The notes: a model not told the origin generated them from the sequence alone. 15,515 nt of DNA from CAZVAN01 sp964625245 (GCA_964625245.1 CAZVAN010000023.1:1-15515), one strand, 5' to 3'. Positions 1 to 8,475 are shown, counted from the first letter of the stretch. Translations and numbers: made by a program.

Positions 1-412
1 TTCTTATCCTCTTGGCCACGAATCGAATTGTGCCCAAGGCGCAATCCAGCGTATCGTCCCGCTGGTCCGTCATTGAAGTGTCGAATTCAACATTCCATGT
101 ATGTACTCCTATCTTCTGCCAGTTCAGATCATCAAAGATTGCATCCAGCGCCGGGTTGATCACGTCATAACCAAACCGTTGATAAATATAGATCGTGAAC
201 GGCGTCTGGACTGAATTGGTATAGCCCTGCATTGGGATCTCGTTCCCAAACTTGATCAGCGCACAGGGCAGGATCTCTTTATTCTCGTCAAAGGCTGCCG
301 GTGCATAATGCCGGTTGATCTCCTGCAAATCGATAAAGATGCCGCCCGGCAGCATTTCAACGAGTGCATCATCAGCCTGCAAAGCGGTCAGGACATCATC
401 AGCCATGCTCAT
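1..412 (-). CDS. Tail terminator / tail-completion-like protein, 3' end beyond the window
   Basis: This frame stays open from an ATG at 412 to the left edge, about 137 codons, and its stop lies outside the window. The start overlaps the stop of the MuF-like gene as ATGA (409-412), which is typical of coupled phage genes; a second in-frame ATG lies at 406. The protein begins with a short helix containing ALQADDAL, then LPGGIF. Alternating strands follow (PCALIKFG, TPFTIYIYQRFGYD), and near the edge the frame reads CALGTIRFVAKR. An N-terminal LxxDxxL..LPGGI, a central Y-I-Y-Q strand with a following helix, and a late beta strand suggest the tail terminator/neck family, which caps the tail tube and joins it to the head. 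Its place after portal and MuF and next to the connectors fits. The assignment rests on pattern only. It could be another neck protein. Confidence 0.6.
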   Translation of the reverse strand, partial: MSMADDVLTALQADDALVEMLPGGIFIDLQEINRHYAPAAFDENKEILPCALIKFGNEIPMQGYTNSVQTPFTIYIYQRFGYDVINPALDAIFDDLNWQKIGVHTWNVEFDTSMTDQRDDTLDCALGTIRFVAKRIR

Positions 413-1533
413 TTGAGCAACTCCGAAATCTTGTCCGCATTCTCAAACACCAGCACACCCAGCGCCAATACACTCGTATCGTCTGAGAAATCCGTATCTA
501 TCGGCGCACCAAGATCCTTTGCATAATCATCCATCTCGGGCCAATCGCCCGTGCCCTTCGTCCAGTCCGCCAGCTTCGATGTGAATTCATCCTGGTCCAT
601 CATCACTGCCGTCGCGAAGCAAAGGCAATTCGGGTGGATAGGAAGCTCGATCTCGCCTACCTCGTAAACGCCATCGCCGTTCTCGCCGCCGCTCGCTACA
701 TCATCGCATTCATCGTCTTCCGCATGGGCAGGCGAGAGATTGATTTGTTCTTTTTGCACCCATGGGCTTTGCTCCATCACCGAATCCGTAGCTGCCGCAT
801 GGATGCGCTGGAGTTCCGTGCGCGCTAGCCGTAAAGCTCTGTAGCTCACGCCGCTTCCATCGCATGGACTTCCCGTTGCGCCTTGCAAGCCTGCCGGGTT
901 ATCGTCTGCGATCTGGTCCTTGGTCAATCCATACAGTCTCGTCGATGTCCACCTCGGGCAATCGTCGTTCGCTCCGAATGAATCTTCGATATTCTTGGCG
1001 ATATTCCATGCCGAGTCTTTGTTCGCCAATCCCTGCATCAACGCCTTGTTGATCGCGTCCCTTGTGTTTCGATCGTCGCTCCAAATCCTCGACGATAGAT
1101 TCAGCCCATCGTCATAGATCTTCTCGGTTGCCTTATCCATCAGGATCTGGATCTGTGGATTAAACACGCCGCTTGTCACTGATTCCTGTATCTCGTTTCC
1201 AATGTTGGGTTGCACATATCGATCGTGGATCACGCCCATCGTTCCGAAAGCGATCTGCGCCGCCGCTGCACGTGCGCGGTTGAATGTCTTCACCCATTGG
1301 CTTTGGACATCACCCCACTGGCTGAGTAATTTTGTCTGCACCTGGAATGTCGCCGAAGAGTCCAGCTTACCGTCTTTATCGACATGGCTCAGGATCGTGT
1401 CGCGGGCCTGTTTTTGGAAATCTAAAATCATCTGACTCGTCTGTCCCGTGAACCATAGCTGCAGCCGCACCATCGCGCGCTGCTGTGCCATGTACAATCT
1501 CGAAGTCGGTACCTTGCTCAATGCGCCAGCCAT
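409..1533 (-). CDS. Phage head morphogenesis protein, MuF / SPP1 gp7-like minor capsid protein
   Basis: The protein has 374 residues. The N-terminal two thirds are mostly helical with few recognisable motifs. The C-terminal part carries the MuF signature: RALRLARTELQRI (about 232-244), an acidic HAEDDECDD segment (270-278), a Gly-rich turn, then the closing HPNCLC motif at 300-305 (usual form P-x-HPNCRC). In SPP1 and Mu, proteins of this family bind the portal, sit inside the head in few copies, and affect head assembly or DNA ejection. The start codon overlaps the portal stop by one base (TGATG at 1531-1535), and its own stop overlaps the next gene as ATGA. Being directly after the portal is the classical arrangement. 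A separate Asp-rich tail of about 60 residues follows the MuF motif, and I do not recognise it. Confidence 0.88.
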   Translation of the reverse strand: MAGALSKVPTSRLYMAQQRAMVRLQLWFTGQTSQMILDFQKQARDTILSHVDKDGKLDSSATFQVQTKLLSQWGDVQSQWVKTFNRARAAAAQIAFGTMGVIHDRYVQPNIGNEIQESVTSGVFNPQIQILMDKATEKIYDDGLNLSSRIWSDDRNTRDAINKALMQGLANKDSAWNIAKNIEDSFGANDDCPRWTSTRLYGLTKDQIADDNPAGLQGATGSPCDGSGVSYRALRLARTELQRIHAAATDSVMEQSPWVQKEQINLSPAHAEDDECDDVASGGENGDGVYEVGEIELPIHPNCLCFATAVMMDQDEFTSKLADWTKGTGDWPEMDDYAKDLGAPIDTDFSDDTSVLALGVLVFENADKISELLK

Positions 1534-2837
1534 CAGATGCTCAGCCCTTTCAACATATCCGCATACTTCTGGCTCTGACCCATGTCCTGCATATCGCTCA
1601 GATCTGCCATTGTCACGCTTGGTAGATATCTCTGGATGAACGCCAGGATCATTCCATCATCCAATCCCAACACGCGCATCTTCATGGCCGTGTCCATCAC
1701 AGCTCCCATGTCCGCCGGTGTCAATCCGCTCGTCTGGCGCCATACGATCGAATAAGTCACGCTCTCGGGCAGGATGCCCTTCAATAACCACTGCCGTTCC
1801 AATAAAGGCTTGATGATGTCTGCTGCTGCCCAGTCCCGTGCCTGGCCCAATAATTCCTCGTATTCTTCCTGCTTTACGCCCAAAATGTCTCGGTTGATAT
1901 CCGAGCCATAGGCGATCAATTCCATTGGCACATCGCTCGCTGTGAACATCGTCTCAATATGATGTTCCACGTCACCGATCTTTTCAAGGTTTCCGTCCCC
2001 GTCATGGACTTCGATACTTCCCTTTTTATTTGAAAAGAAATTCGTCACCGCCGCAAACGCATTCTGCAGGGCTTCCTTGTTCTGTTCCTTGTAGGTTTCA
2101 ATGTCCGCTGCCGTTCCACCTTCAAGCGTATGCATTCGGATCTGTCCCGCATTCACCTTGCGTCGCACAGCGATATCCAGCTCGCCTTCATAGACGCGCT
2201 TATAGGCTGATGTTGCGCTTGACATCAAAGGCGTCCCGTAGCGGTTCTCGTCATCGTGATTCCATCTGGCATGGATGATCTGCCATTCCGGGAACCACAG
2301 CGAATCCGGCGCCGGTTGCAGCGACGTGTAGAGTTCATTTTGCATCCAAAAGGCCTGGGTCGGATCGTCGAACTCGTCCACTGGGTTGCTGTTGCGGTGC
2401 ATCATCAAGGAAACTTTGCGAGTCAGCTTGACAATATCCATGTCCTCGCTTGCGCCGATCTCCAAAAACGAATCCCCGTCCCGCAGAGATAGTCGCACGT
2501 AATCTTGCAACCGGCTTTGCAAGTCGAGCCGTTGGATCATATCGTTGGCAACCTTAAGCGCCTCCGCATCCTTGGTCTGGATCACAAATCCCTGCCGCAC
2601 GATGTCGCGTGCATATACTCGGTGGATCTTCTCTACGCGCGGATCGTTCCGATACATCGTACGGCATAAGCGGATGATCGCGATCCGGTCGATCTCTGCC
2701 TGAAACCGTTGCAGGTAAAAGAACGGGATCGCCGATGGCGGGATCAAACCCTCTTGCGGCTGGCTCGTGGCGGACGTGTCCGCAATGGACGGATGCGCAT
2801 TGAAGATGTTCGAGATCCAATCAACGATATTCGCCAT
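1533..2837 (-). CDS. Phage portal protein
   Basis: The protein has 434 residues, within the usual portal range. The portal is the dodecameric ring at one capsid vertex through which the terminase pumps DNA and to which the neck attaches. Supporting segments are the N-terminal RMYRNDPRVEKI-type helix followed by YARDIVRQGF, and RDGDSFLEIG, the typical strand-turn of the wing/stem region. Further on are the conserved RYGTPLMSSA motif preceded by the HARWNHDDENR loop, and the stem-helix region with SDINRDILGVKQEEYEELL. The end is helical (DLSDMQDMGQSQKYADML). The start has a GAGG ribosome binding site eight bases upstream, and seven bases separate it from the previous stop. The next gene, MuF-like, starts within the stop codon. 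The unusual point is its place after the head-tail connector genes instead of straight after the large terminase. Confidence 0.87.
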   Translation of the reverse strand: MANIVDWISNIFNAHPSIADTSATSQPQEGLIPPSAIPFFYLQRFQAEIDRIAIIRLCRTMYRNDPRVEKIHRVYARDIVRQGFVIQTKDAEALKVANDMIQRLDLQSRLQDYVRLSLRDGDSFLEIGASEDMDIVKLTRKVSLMMHRNSNPVDEFDDPTQAFWMQNELYTSLQPAPDSLWFPEWQIIHARWNHDDENRYGTPLMSSATSAYKRVYEGELDIAVRRKVNAGQIRMHTLEGGTAADIETYKEQNKEALQNAFAAVTNFFSNKKGSIEVHDGDGNLEKIGDVEHHIETMFTASDVPMELIAYGSDINRDILGVKQEEYEELLGQARDWAAADIIKPLLERQWLLKGILPESVTYSIVWRQTSGLTPADMGAVMDTAMKMRVLGLDDGMILAFIQRYLPSVTMADLSDMQDMGQSQKYADMLKGLSI

Positions 2838-2844
2838 AACTGCC

Positions 2845-3288
2845 TCAGCCTAGTTTTGCAAAATAATCTCGCATCATATCCTCGAGATTAGATAAATTGC
2901 TTTCAATCGTGCTCATGATGATCGCGTGACTTCCGCCGTTCGATAATTCCAAATACTTTCCATAGAACACCGTGTGCGCCAGTGCGATGATCAGCGTATC
3001 TTTGCTTCCTTCCACGATTTGCACATCGCTATTCAACTCGCCCGATTCGGGTGTGACGGTCCCTGTGATGGGTTCCATCCCAAAACCATCCACCGCAAAG
3101 AACAGGCCGCCGCGCGCATTGCCGGTTCGATCTTCCCACGGCGCATTCTTCCTCGCCTCGTCCTGAATGGACTGTCCCCAATAGTTTGCCACAGCCTGCA
3201 AAGCCACCAGCACCTTTTTGCCGTAGGCTTCCAAGTTAGGGATCAGTTGCGCTTCAGGTGGAGTGACCCAGCGAAATGCCATGTTCAT
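2845..3288 (-). CDS. HK97 gp10-like tail-completion / minor structural protein
   Basis: The protein has 147 residues. The hallmark of the HK97 gp10-like family is clear: ARKNAPWEDRTGNAR (residues 45-59), followed by a beta-rich core and the HTVFYGKYLELSNGG segment (105-119), then SHAIIMSTIES, equivalent to the usual 'Ygk.LE.....ail.pa' end. Members act in head-tail joining or tail completion. The ATG at 3288 overlaps the stop of the preceding stopper gene as ATGA, and GGTGG just upstream can serve as ribosome binding site. A second in-frame ATG at 3282 (giving MAFRW) is nearly as good. Its place between stopper and portal fits a neck role, although in many phages the portal would precede all of these genes. 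Confidence 0.8.
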   Translation of the reverse strand: MNMAFRWVTPPEAQLIPNLEAYGKKVLVALQAVANYWGQSIQDEARKNAPWEDRTGNARGGLFFAVDGFGMEPITGTVTPESGELNSDVQIVEGSKDTLIIALAHTVFYGKYLELSNGGSHAIIMSTIESNLSNLEDMMRDYFAKLG

Positions 3289-3608
3289 TCCACCACCACC
3301 GCTTCTGCCACCGTCATCACCGTTCGGTTGGGTCTTACCATCACGATGCGATAAAGCACATTGTTATAAGTGAATCGGTCATGCGCCTGCACATCCAGAT
3401 CTACATCGCCCATGATCAACGCCTGGCCTCGGTTCTCTTCCGTCTGACCATTCATTACAGGCATTCCATGCCGCGCCACGCGTGCAATACGGACATTCTG
3501 TGCCGCTAGCGTGGTCTCTCCCCGGCGTAGCACAATGCTCACCACATGGTCACCTCGCATCGCCATGAGATCTGCATTCATATGGGTGAGATCGTCGGAA
3601 TTCAACAT
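3285..3608 (-). CDS. Head closure / head-tail joining (stopper) protein
   Basis: This is a small, beta-rich protein of 107 residues. Residues 17-30 (MRGDHVVSIVLRRG) begin a strand pattern, and the late HDRFTYNNVLYRIVMV segment (77-91) matches the 'D.f.y.g..Y.V..v' pattern typical of phage stopper proteins of the SPP1 gp16 / HK97 gp7 type. These seal the connector after packaging and hold DNA in the head. The start is fused to the adaptor stop (TAATG, one-base overlap at 3608), with AGGA upstream (GGCAGGATTGTA before ATG). Its stop overlaps the next start as ATGA. Adaptor, stopper and gp10-like genes in a row form a normal connector module. The assignment rests on context plus a short motif, so another small neck protein remains possible. 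Confidence 0.68.
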   Translation of the reverse strand: MLNSDDLTHMNADLMAMRGDHVVSIVLRRGETTLAAQNVRIARVARHGMPVMNGQTEENRGQALIMGDVDLDVQAHDRFTYNNVLYRIVMVRPNRTVMTVAEAVVVE

Positions 3609-4318
3609 TACAATCCTGCCAGATATTGCCCGTTGTATCTCTCGACCGCCGCCAAATACTTCGCTTCGAGATCTTCCTGCAATTGTTTGAGCGCGGCTGG
3701 CTGCGCCGTCTTATCCATCTGTTCATCGCCGATTTGATACTTCCAGCCGTCCGCCGCCATCTTGTTGCGCTGCAGACCCACGCATAAAGCTTTCGCCTCC
3801 AGCATCATGATCCGGCTTTCGTCGCTGGTCATATCGATGAACTCATCCGTGTAATCATCGTCGCCCTGGATGATCCATCCCGATTTGTAATAGAACGCCC
3901 GCGCCAGCGTATAGACCGGCGTCGGGTAGAACGTGATCTGCTTATTGATCACCGTCCACTTTTCCGTAAATGTTGCATCCATCGGGATGATTCCACTCGC
4001 CGAGTTGATGATGCCTTCGTACATCTCTGCATAACCCATCGACGGCGTTGGGCTCACATCCACTGTTCGGCTTGTTCTTCCGAAGCGCGGTGCGAGCTGC
4101 AATATGCGGATCAACGACACGAAATCATTCGGCAGGTCATAGGTTGCAGTCTGCGCCACGATGCTGAGCGTTCCTTCCTTAATGCGCCCGCATCTTCGGC
4201 TGAAATCTTCCGCTGCTTCACTGATCATGCGCCTGTATTGGTTACTCGATGGAGTGCCGTTGCGCGCCGGAATATCGTCCGTGAGTTGCGCAATCAGATC
4301 ATTCACAAGGATGGACAT
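3608..4318 (-). CDS. Head-tail adaptor (connector) protein
   Basis: The protein has 236 residues. The N-terminal helical part contains YRRMISEAAEDFSRRC, typical of the adaptor helix bundle. It is followed by TATYDLPNDFVSLIRI (58-72), the 'Y.LP.Df..l.rv' motif common in phage adaptor proteins, and a beta region with TFYPTPVYTLARAFYYK, which recalls the 'l.P.P.....l.Y' pattern of the same group. The C-terminal half returns to helices (MMLEAKALCVGLQRNKM and a final QLQEDLEAKYLAAVERY). Adaptors bind the portal and provide the seat for the stopper. The start lies 16 bases inside the upstream glycosyltransferase gene and has no good Shine-Dalgarno sequence, so it probably depends on translational coupling. 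The next start is a one-base TAATG overlap. Confidence 0.72.
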   Translation of the reverse strand: MSILVNDLIAQLTDDIPARNGTPSSNQYRRMISEAAEDFSRRCGRIKEGTLSIVAQTATYDLPNDFVSLIRILQLAPRFGRTSRTVDVSPTPSMGYAEMYEGIINSASGIIPMDATFTEKWTVINKQITFYPTPVYTLARAFYYKSGWIIQGDDDYTDEFIDMTSDESRIMMLEAKALCVGLQRNKMAADGWKYQIGDEQMDKTAQPAALKQLQEDLEAKYLAAVERYNGQYLAGL

Positions 4319-4932
4319 AATAGTTCACATTCTGCAACCGCTTTGCGGATGCTTTCCAATCGGTCGGGGATGCCGTGTAATCCCCAGATGATCTTATGCT
4401 CTGCGGGAGAAACATGCCCGGCGTTCCACGCATTATCCAGTTTATGAATGATGCCGCGCTCCGTTCCAAGTTTGTTGAACTCGCCGTTTTCCCACCACGG
4501 GAAATCCGGCACGCCCGGATATCTTCCAAGCCACTCAGCCACGAATTCTTTTGTCTCGGGCGTGCTCCAAGCATACAGCGCTCCCACATTGAAGTGACTC
4601 CAATCGGGATCATGATACGAAAGGTTGTGCCATACCGCACCGATCTTTCCTTCCACGAATGCGTGGCGTGGATCTGCGTTCAGGTCCGCCACGATGCAAT
4701 CCGCATCCAGATAGATAACGAATGGATATTCCTGCATCAAGTCAAATAGCCAGTGCACTGATTCCCAATGTCCTAGCCCTGGGTTGTACTTGTTTACTTC
4801 GCGGGTGATCAATTGATAGTCCATCAAATGATTCGTGCACCATTGCTTGGTGCGAGCTTGCGTCAAGTCGATCCATGGTTCGCATCCGCGTCCGGGATAA
4901 ACATGTTGAAAGACGATCACATCATTATTCAT
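4303..4932 (-). CDS. GT-A fold glycosyltransferase
   Basis: The protein has 209 residues and a single domain. The N-terminal strand VIVFQHVYPG and the helix after it suit a nucleotide-sugar binding fold. YPFVIYLDADCIV (69-81) contains the D76-A77-D78 metal-binding DxD motif of GT-A enzymes, followed by HFNVGALYAWS (113-123), the usual 'fN.G....' acceptor-side segment. GLHGI near the end could be the late His motif seen in related families. It should transfer a sugar from a nucleotide sugar to an unknown acceptor. The start overlaps the stop of the two-domain glycosyltransferase gene as ATGA, so both are probably made together, and its 3' end overlaps the adaptor gene by 16 bases. Donor and acceptor cannot be inferred. 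Decoration of the virion or of the host surface are both possible. Confidence 0.8.
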   Translation of the reverse strand: MNNDVIVFQHVYPGRGCEPWIDLTQARTKQWCTNHLMDYQLITREVNKYNPGLGHWESVHWLFDLMQEYPFVIYLDADCIVADLNADPRHAFVEGKIGAVWHNLSYHDPDWSHFNVGALYAWSTPETKEFVAEWLGRYPGVPDFPWWENGEFNKLGTERGIIHKLDNAWNAGHVSPAEHKIIWGLHGIPDRLESIRKAVAECELLCPSL

Positions 4933-6707
4933 GCGGTCACATTGCTCCTGACGACGCCTCGCCCATAATTATGAAAGATTACCCTGGCTTGCTCTCGATG
5001 CGGAGCATTCCAATCCACGCCTAACCTTCGGATTATGATAGCTGTTTTCTTTATGGCCCGCATCAATGCCATTTGCTCATCCCATTGTTGCCACACCAGC
5101 CATTGACGGTGCCATTCCTCGAAGGTAGCTTTCACGATCTCGCTCTTCCGAAAGAAGATCACGCCTGAATTTAGGAATTTGAAATCAGCGCCTCCCATCT
5201 CGACGATGGTGGCGTCCCGTTCCTGAATGTTGATCTCCCATCCTGCACGCGGTTGGTTATAAAGCTGGCCAATGGTTTTGATTTCCTCGGCCACCGCAAT
5301 ATCCACCGAATCAAGCAATGCGAACCCCGGCCTGATATCGCCCACGAATTCCGTATCCGCATCCACATACAATGTGTAATCGAACGGACTAAGATCAAAT
5401 AGCTTTGGCTTCACTCGTCCCGCTCTGAATTGAAAGTTCGGTGGCTGGCTTGCATCGTATGGACTTTCGCCCTTCCACTCGATGAACTGTACGCCTTGAA
5501 TAGCCGTATCTCCCACCACGCACACCGGGATATCTAACCCGATCGTTTTCAGGCTTATCATGCTCTTGCGGACCGCATCTGCCGCCTTCTGCCCGAACGC
5601 CATGTAAATAATTCCAACGCTGTGATCGCCCATCGTCTCGATATGTTCACAGACCGGCATCTTCGATTTGACAAACCCCTCGATCATCTGTGCCGCCCGT
5701 TCCGCTGCATGTCCTCGATAAGGATACAAATCATTGATGGCGTTCCCTCGCTCCAATTCATATGCTCCGGGATCCGTCATCATCTTTTGGATTGCTGGTA
5801 GTAACTCCTCCGGCTCATTCACTTGCGGCCCGATGTCGGTATATTCCCAGAAGCGGATACCCTCCGTGGGTAGATGTCGAAACTGTGGCGCGTTCAAGAT
5901 GATTACTGGCTTGCCCGTCGCACAGAATTCATACATCGTGCTCGAGCAATCGTTGACATAAATATCTGCGCGCTTCATCACTTCCTCGAAGTCGCTCACG
6001 AACTCGATGCCGAGATTTGCATAAACCTTTTGCATCACGTCCGCATTGCGCGGATGCGCATGACCGATCAGCGTGAAGTCTTCACACACTGCCAGTGCAG
6101 GCAGGATCGTTTTGTAATGCTCGAAAGCATTCCCTGCTTCCGGCGCAACCATCCTTCCATCCCAATGGAAGGATATGGCTACAACAAGCTTCTCCCCTTC
6201 CGCTTTAGGGAAGGGGCTGGGGGTTAGGTTGAAAAGGGCATCCATCTTCGGCGTCCCGATCACCTCGCCTGGGATATTCGGATAAGCTTTTGCATTCAAT
6301 TGCCGCGTATGCTCATTCGGGTCCAGGAACAGACTCGCCACATCCCGCGAGCCTCGTCCACCCGCATACCCTGGATGATTGAACGTGATTCCCACGCCGT
6401 GCTCCATGAAGATCATAGGACGGTGTGGCTGCTTATGCCAGGCGATGACCAGATCGCCATATGCACACGTCACCAGTGGACCGTCTCCATCGGGAGCGAT
6501 CGTCAGCGGCGCATTGGCGCTCATCGAAGAGAGACCAATCGCTTGAATGCCTTTGCTCTTGGCATAATCCACCAATGAGCTGTGCACATAGAACTCTCCT
6601 CGCATCTCCTCACTCAGCGCCATATATACCGGTGCCATGTGATCGACGTAGTGAATGCGCCTTGCAAAGAAGTCTATGGGTTTTGCCCAATTCAAGCGAT
6701 TGATCAT
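4929..6707 (-). CDS. Two-domain glycosyltransferase: CDP-glycerol transferase-like GT-B fused to GT-A
   Basis: The protein has 592 residues. Residues 1 to about 345 look like the GT-B fold of CDP-glycerol glycerophosphotransferases and relatives: FMEHGVGITF (100-109), GEVIGTPKMDALF (147-159), TLIGHAHPR (212-220) and DIYVNDCSSTMYEF (248-261), where the Asp-Ser-Ser pattern is the usual donor-binding region. Residues 362-592 form a separate GT-A unit starting SVGIIYMAFGQKA. It has YTLYVDADTEF (444-454, DAD metal site), FKFLNSGVIFFRK (509-521) and DEQMALMRA (543-551). The gene follows the capsid gene by 19 bases with a GAGAG ribosome binding site and is ATGA-coupled to a second glycosyltransferase. 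Residues 160-174 are encoded by a palindromic repeat. Fusion of two transferase folds suggests stepwise building of a glycan or polyol-phosphate chain. Substrate and acceptor are unknown. Confidence 0.8.
   Translation of the reverse strand: MINRLNWAKPIDFFARRIHYVDHMAPVYMALSEEMRGEFYVHSSLVDYAKSKGIQAIGLSSMSANAPLTIAPDGDGPLVTCAYGDLVIAWHKQPHRPMIFMEHGVGITFNHPGYAGGRGSRDVASLFLDPNEHTRQLNAKAYPNIPGEVIGTPKMDALFNLTPSPFPKAEGEKLVVAISFHWDGRMVAPEAGNAFEHYKTILPALAVCEDFTLIGHAHPRNADVMQKVYANLGIEFVSDFEEVMKRADIYVNDCSSTMYEFCATGKPVIILNAPQFRHLPTEGIRFWEYTDIGPQVNEPEELLPAIQKMMTDPGAYELERGNAINDLYPYRGHAAERAAQMIEGFVKSKMPVCEHIETMGDHSVGIIYMAFGQKAADAVRKSMISLKTIGLDIPVCVVGDTAIQGVQFIEWKGESPYDASQPPNFQFRAGRVKPKLFDLSPFDYTLYVDADTEFVGDIRPGFALLDSVDIAVAEEIKTIGQLYNQPRAGWEINIQERDATIVEMGGADFKFLNSGVIFFRKSEIVKATFEEWHRQWLVWQQWDEQMALMRAIKKTAIIIRRLGVDWNAPHREQARVIFHNYGRGVVRSNVTA
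6191..6232. repeat. Palindromic repeat inserted in frame in the glycosyltransferase gene
   Basis: An 8-bp perfect inverted repeat (CCCCTTCC at 6194-6201 and GGAAGGGG at 6209-6216, loop of 7) is followed by a C-rich flank on the coding strand (AACCTAACCCCCAG). It encodes residues 160-174, NLTPSPFPKAEGEKL, a low-complexity Pro/Gly/Lys loop between the GTPKMDALF motif and the next beta strand (LVVAISF). From memory, sequences of this kind, translated as 'LTPSP.PK.EGE', are abundant dispersed repeats in some bacterial chromosomes, including Chloroflexi and cyanobacteria. This is not verified here. It appears tolerated because it keeps the frame and lies between secondary-structure elements. Confidence 0.6.
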
Positions 6708-6726
6708 ATTATTCTCTCGTCGACGC

Positions 6727-8475
6727 TTACGACGGTTCTCCGACGATCGAGAGATACGCGCCCTTTTCTGGGACAGGGGTCACGGTCACATCAAACTGCT
6801 CGCCGTAATATTGATTAGCGGCGATTAGGTAACCGTTTGAATCGTAGGACGGGAACGGGCCGAAGAATTGCAGCGGCTCGAAAACGCGGTACATCACCAA
6901 TTGTCTGTTGCCCACGATGATGTCGGTATCCGGCAGTTGCACCGAAGCGTAGATCGGCAGGCCCTTGATCTGGCCCGCATACCCAGCGCTGTTCTGAAGG
7001 TCAGAGAGTTGCGCATCTGGGAAGCCTAGGCGGGTGAAGCCTTTCCAGTTCGTCATCGCCTCGGCCACCGTAGTGGAGCACAGGATGAACGTCGGCACAT
7101 AGTACCGGTTGTTCACGATATTCTTCGTATCGCCGATCAAACGCACCAGTGCATCGAAATCATCTTGCGTGTGCCCGGCTGTCCAGGAAGATGCAGGATG
7201 GTTGTTCGCCACGCTGTGCACCGCGCCCAAGGCTGCATATAAGATGTACTTGTCCACGGTGACGGCAATCTGCTTGGCGATGTTGACCAACATGCGTGCC
7301 TGCACATCGTAGTTAATCTGCGAACGTCCGAACAAGATCGCCTCACGGCTGATCTGGTCGGCAACTCGGTCTGCTTGCGCCGAAGCTACCATGAAGGTCA
7401 GGCTCATCTTCGAGCGCGGGATGGCTTGCATTTCACCGCCGCGCATGGTGCCATAGGTGTAATTCACAGTCACAGCCAGGCTATTTGTGATCGCACCCGT
7501 CGCCAGGGCCTTGATCTGGCCTGCCGCATAATCCACCACGTAATCGGTGCCTTCGACATAGGTGGTGCCCCCATTATGCACGGATACAGCGCCAACTGAG
7601 AGTGCCCCGTGTAGTAAAGCCACCCATGTTCCCTGCAACGCAGTGATGGCCTCGCCGGTGATCACGGCGGTAGATCCAGCCTCGGCTGTCACCTTCTCAT
7701 AATAAATTCGCGTCGGGCTGGTGTCGATCACGCCCGTGTCGATCAAGCCCGTCGCGACCAGCGTCGGCCACACCTGTTCGATCAAGGCGCGGCTTACGCT
7801 GTAGGGCAGGCTTAGATCGCTGCTTGCATCTGCTTCGGCCAGCATCTTGCTTTCCTGCATCAGCTCATATTTGTGCCGTGCGTCGAAGCGTTCCAACATC
7901 TTCTTCGTGAAAACCTCGTTCGGGCTTTTGGGGGCCAGCAAATTGCGCCGGGTCTTCATCTCGACTGCATTCATGCTTTCGTTGATTTGGAAAGCCGCCC
8001 GTGCATATTCTGGCGTACCGGTTTCGCTCTCGAGCACTGAACCGATCACCTGCACGTCGCCTTCTTTCTTGCCCATCCCCTGCAAGCGTGCCTTCGAGAA
8101 CAGCCCGTCATATTCCTTGCGCTTGCCTTCCACCAGCGTCTTGACTGCCTTTTCATCCTGCGGGTTCGCAGCGCGGACCGCCTCGACGAATGCAGCCACC
8201 GCAGCTTTGCCATATGGCAGATCTTTGGTGGCTTCGGTGATAGCCGCATCGATGGTTTTCTTCTGCTCAGCTTCCTCGAACTTTTTGGCGTTCGCTGCCA
8301 TCGTCTTCAGCGACTCGCTGATGTTGGCCTCCGCACCGAGTCCAAGCGACTTGCGGACCGACTCTTCCATCGTCTTCAACTGCGCTTCGCCCATCTTTGC
8401 AAGTTGGGCTTCCGTCATGCCTTTGAATAGATCGGGTTGATCTTTCATTAGCTGGATTAATTCTTCCTTGGTCAT
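6727..8475 (-). CDS. Nested in-frame scaffold - major capsid product from internal start
   Basis: Inside the long protease-capsid frame an ATG at 8475 (residue 420, MTKEELIQLM) has a full GGAGG Shine-Dalgarno at 8481-8485 with five bases between. This exact boundary separates the protease part from the helical scaffold part. Starting here gives 582 residues, scaffold plus major capsid protein without protease. The capsid must be made in hundreds of copies and the protease in few, so a separate, stronger start would solve the stoichiometry. Nested in-frame scaffold genes are known in phage lambda (Nu3 within C). Residues 18-170 of this product are rich in Lys, Glu and Ala and lack obvious enzyme motifs, as expected for a scaffold or delta domain. 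Use of the internal start is inferred, not shown. Confidence 0.65.
   Translation of the reverse strand: MTKEELIQLMKDQPDLFKGMTEAQLAKMGEAQLKTMEESVRKSLGLGAEANISESLKTMAANAKKFEEAEQKKTIDAAITEATKDLPYGKAAVAAFVEAVRAANPQDEKAVKTLVEGKRKEYDGLFSKARLQGMGKKEGDVQVIGSVLESETGTPEYARAAFQINESMNAVEMKTRRNLLAPKSPNEVFTKKMLERFDARHKYELMQESKMLAEADASSDLSLPYSVSRALIEQVWPTLVATGLIDTGVIDTSPTRIYYEKVTAEAGSTAVITGEAITALQGTWVALLHGALSVGAVSVHNGGTTYVEGTDYVVDYAAGQIKALATGAITNSLAVTVNYTYGTMRGGEMQAIPRSKMSLTFMVASAQADRVADQISREAILFGRSQINYDVQARMLVNIAKQIAVTVDKYILYAALGAVHSVANNHPASSWTAGHTQDDFDALVRLIGDTKNIVNNRYYVPTFILCSTTVAEAMTNWKGFTRLGFPDAQLSDLQNSAGYAGQIKGLPIYASVQLPDTDIIVGNRQLVMYRVFEPLQFFGPFPSYDSNGYLIAANQYYGEQFDVTVTPVPEKGAYLSIVGEPS

Noticed and set aside
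7847..8440. Open frame of 197 codons on the plus strand
   Set aside because: It lies opposite the scaffold-capsid part of the long minus-strand gene, whose protein shows clear motifs. The plus-strand translation is Ser/Ala-rich without domains.
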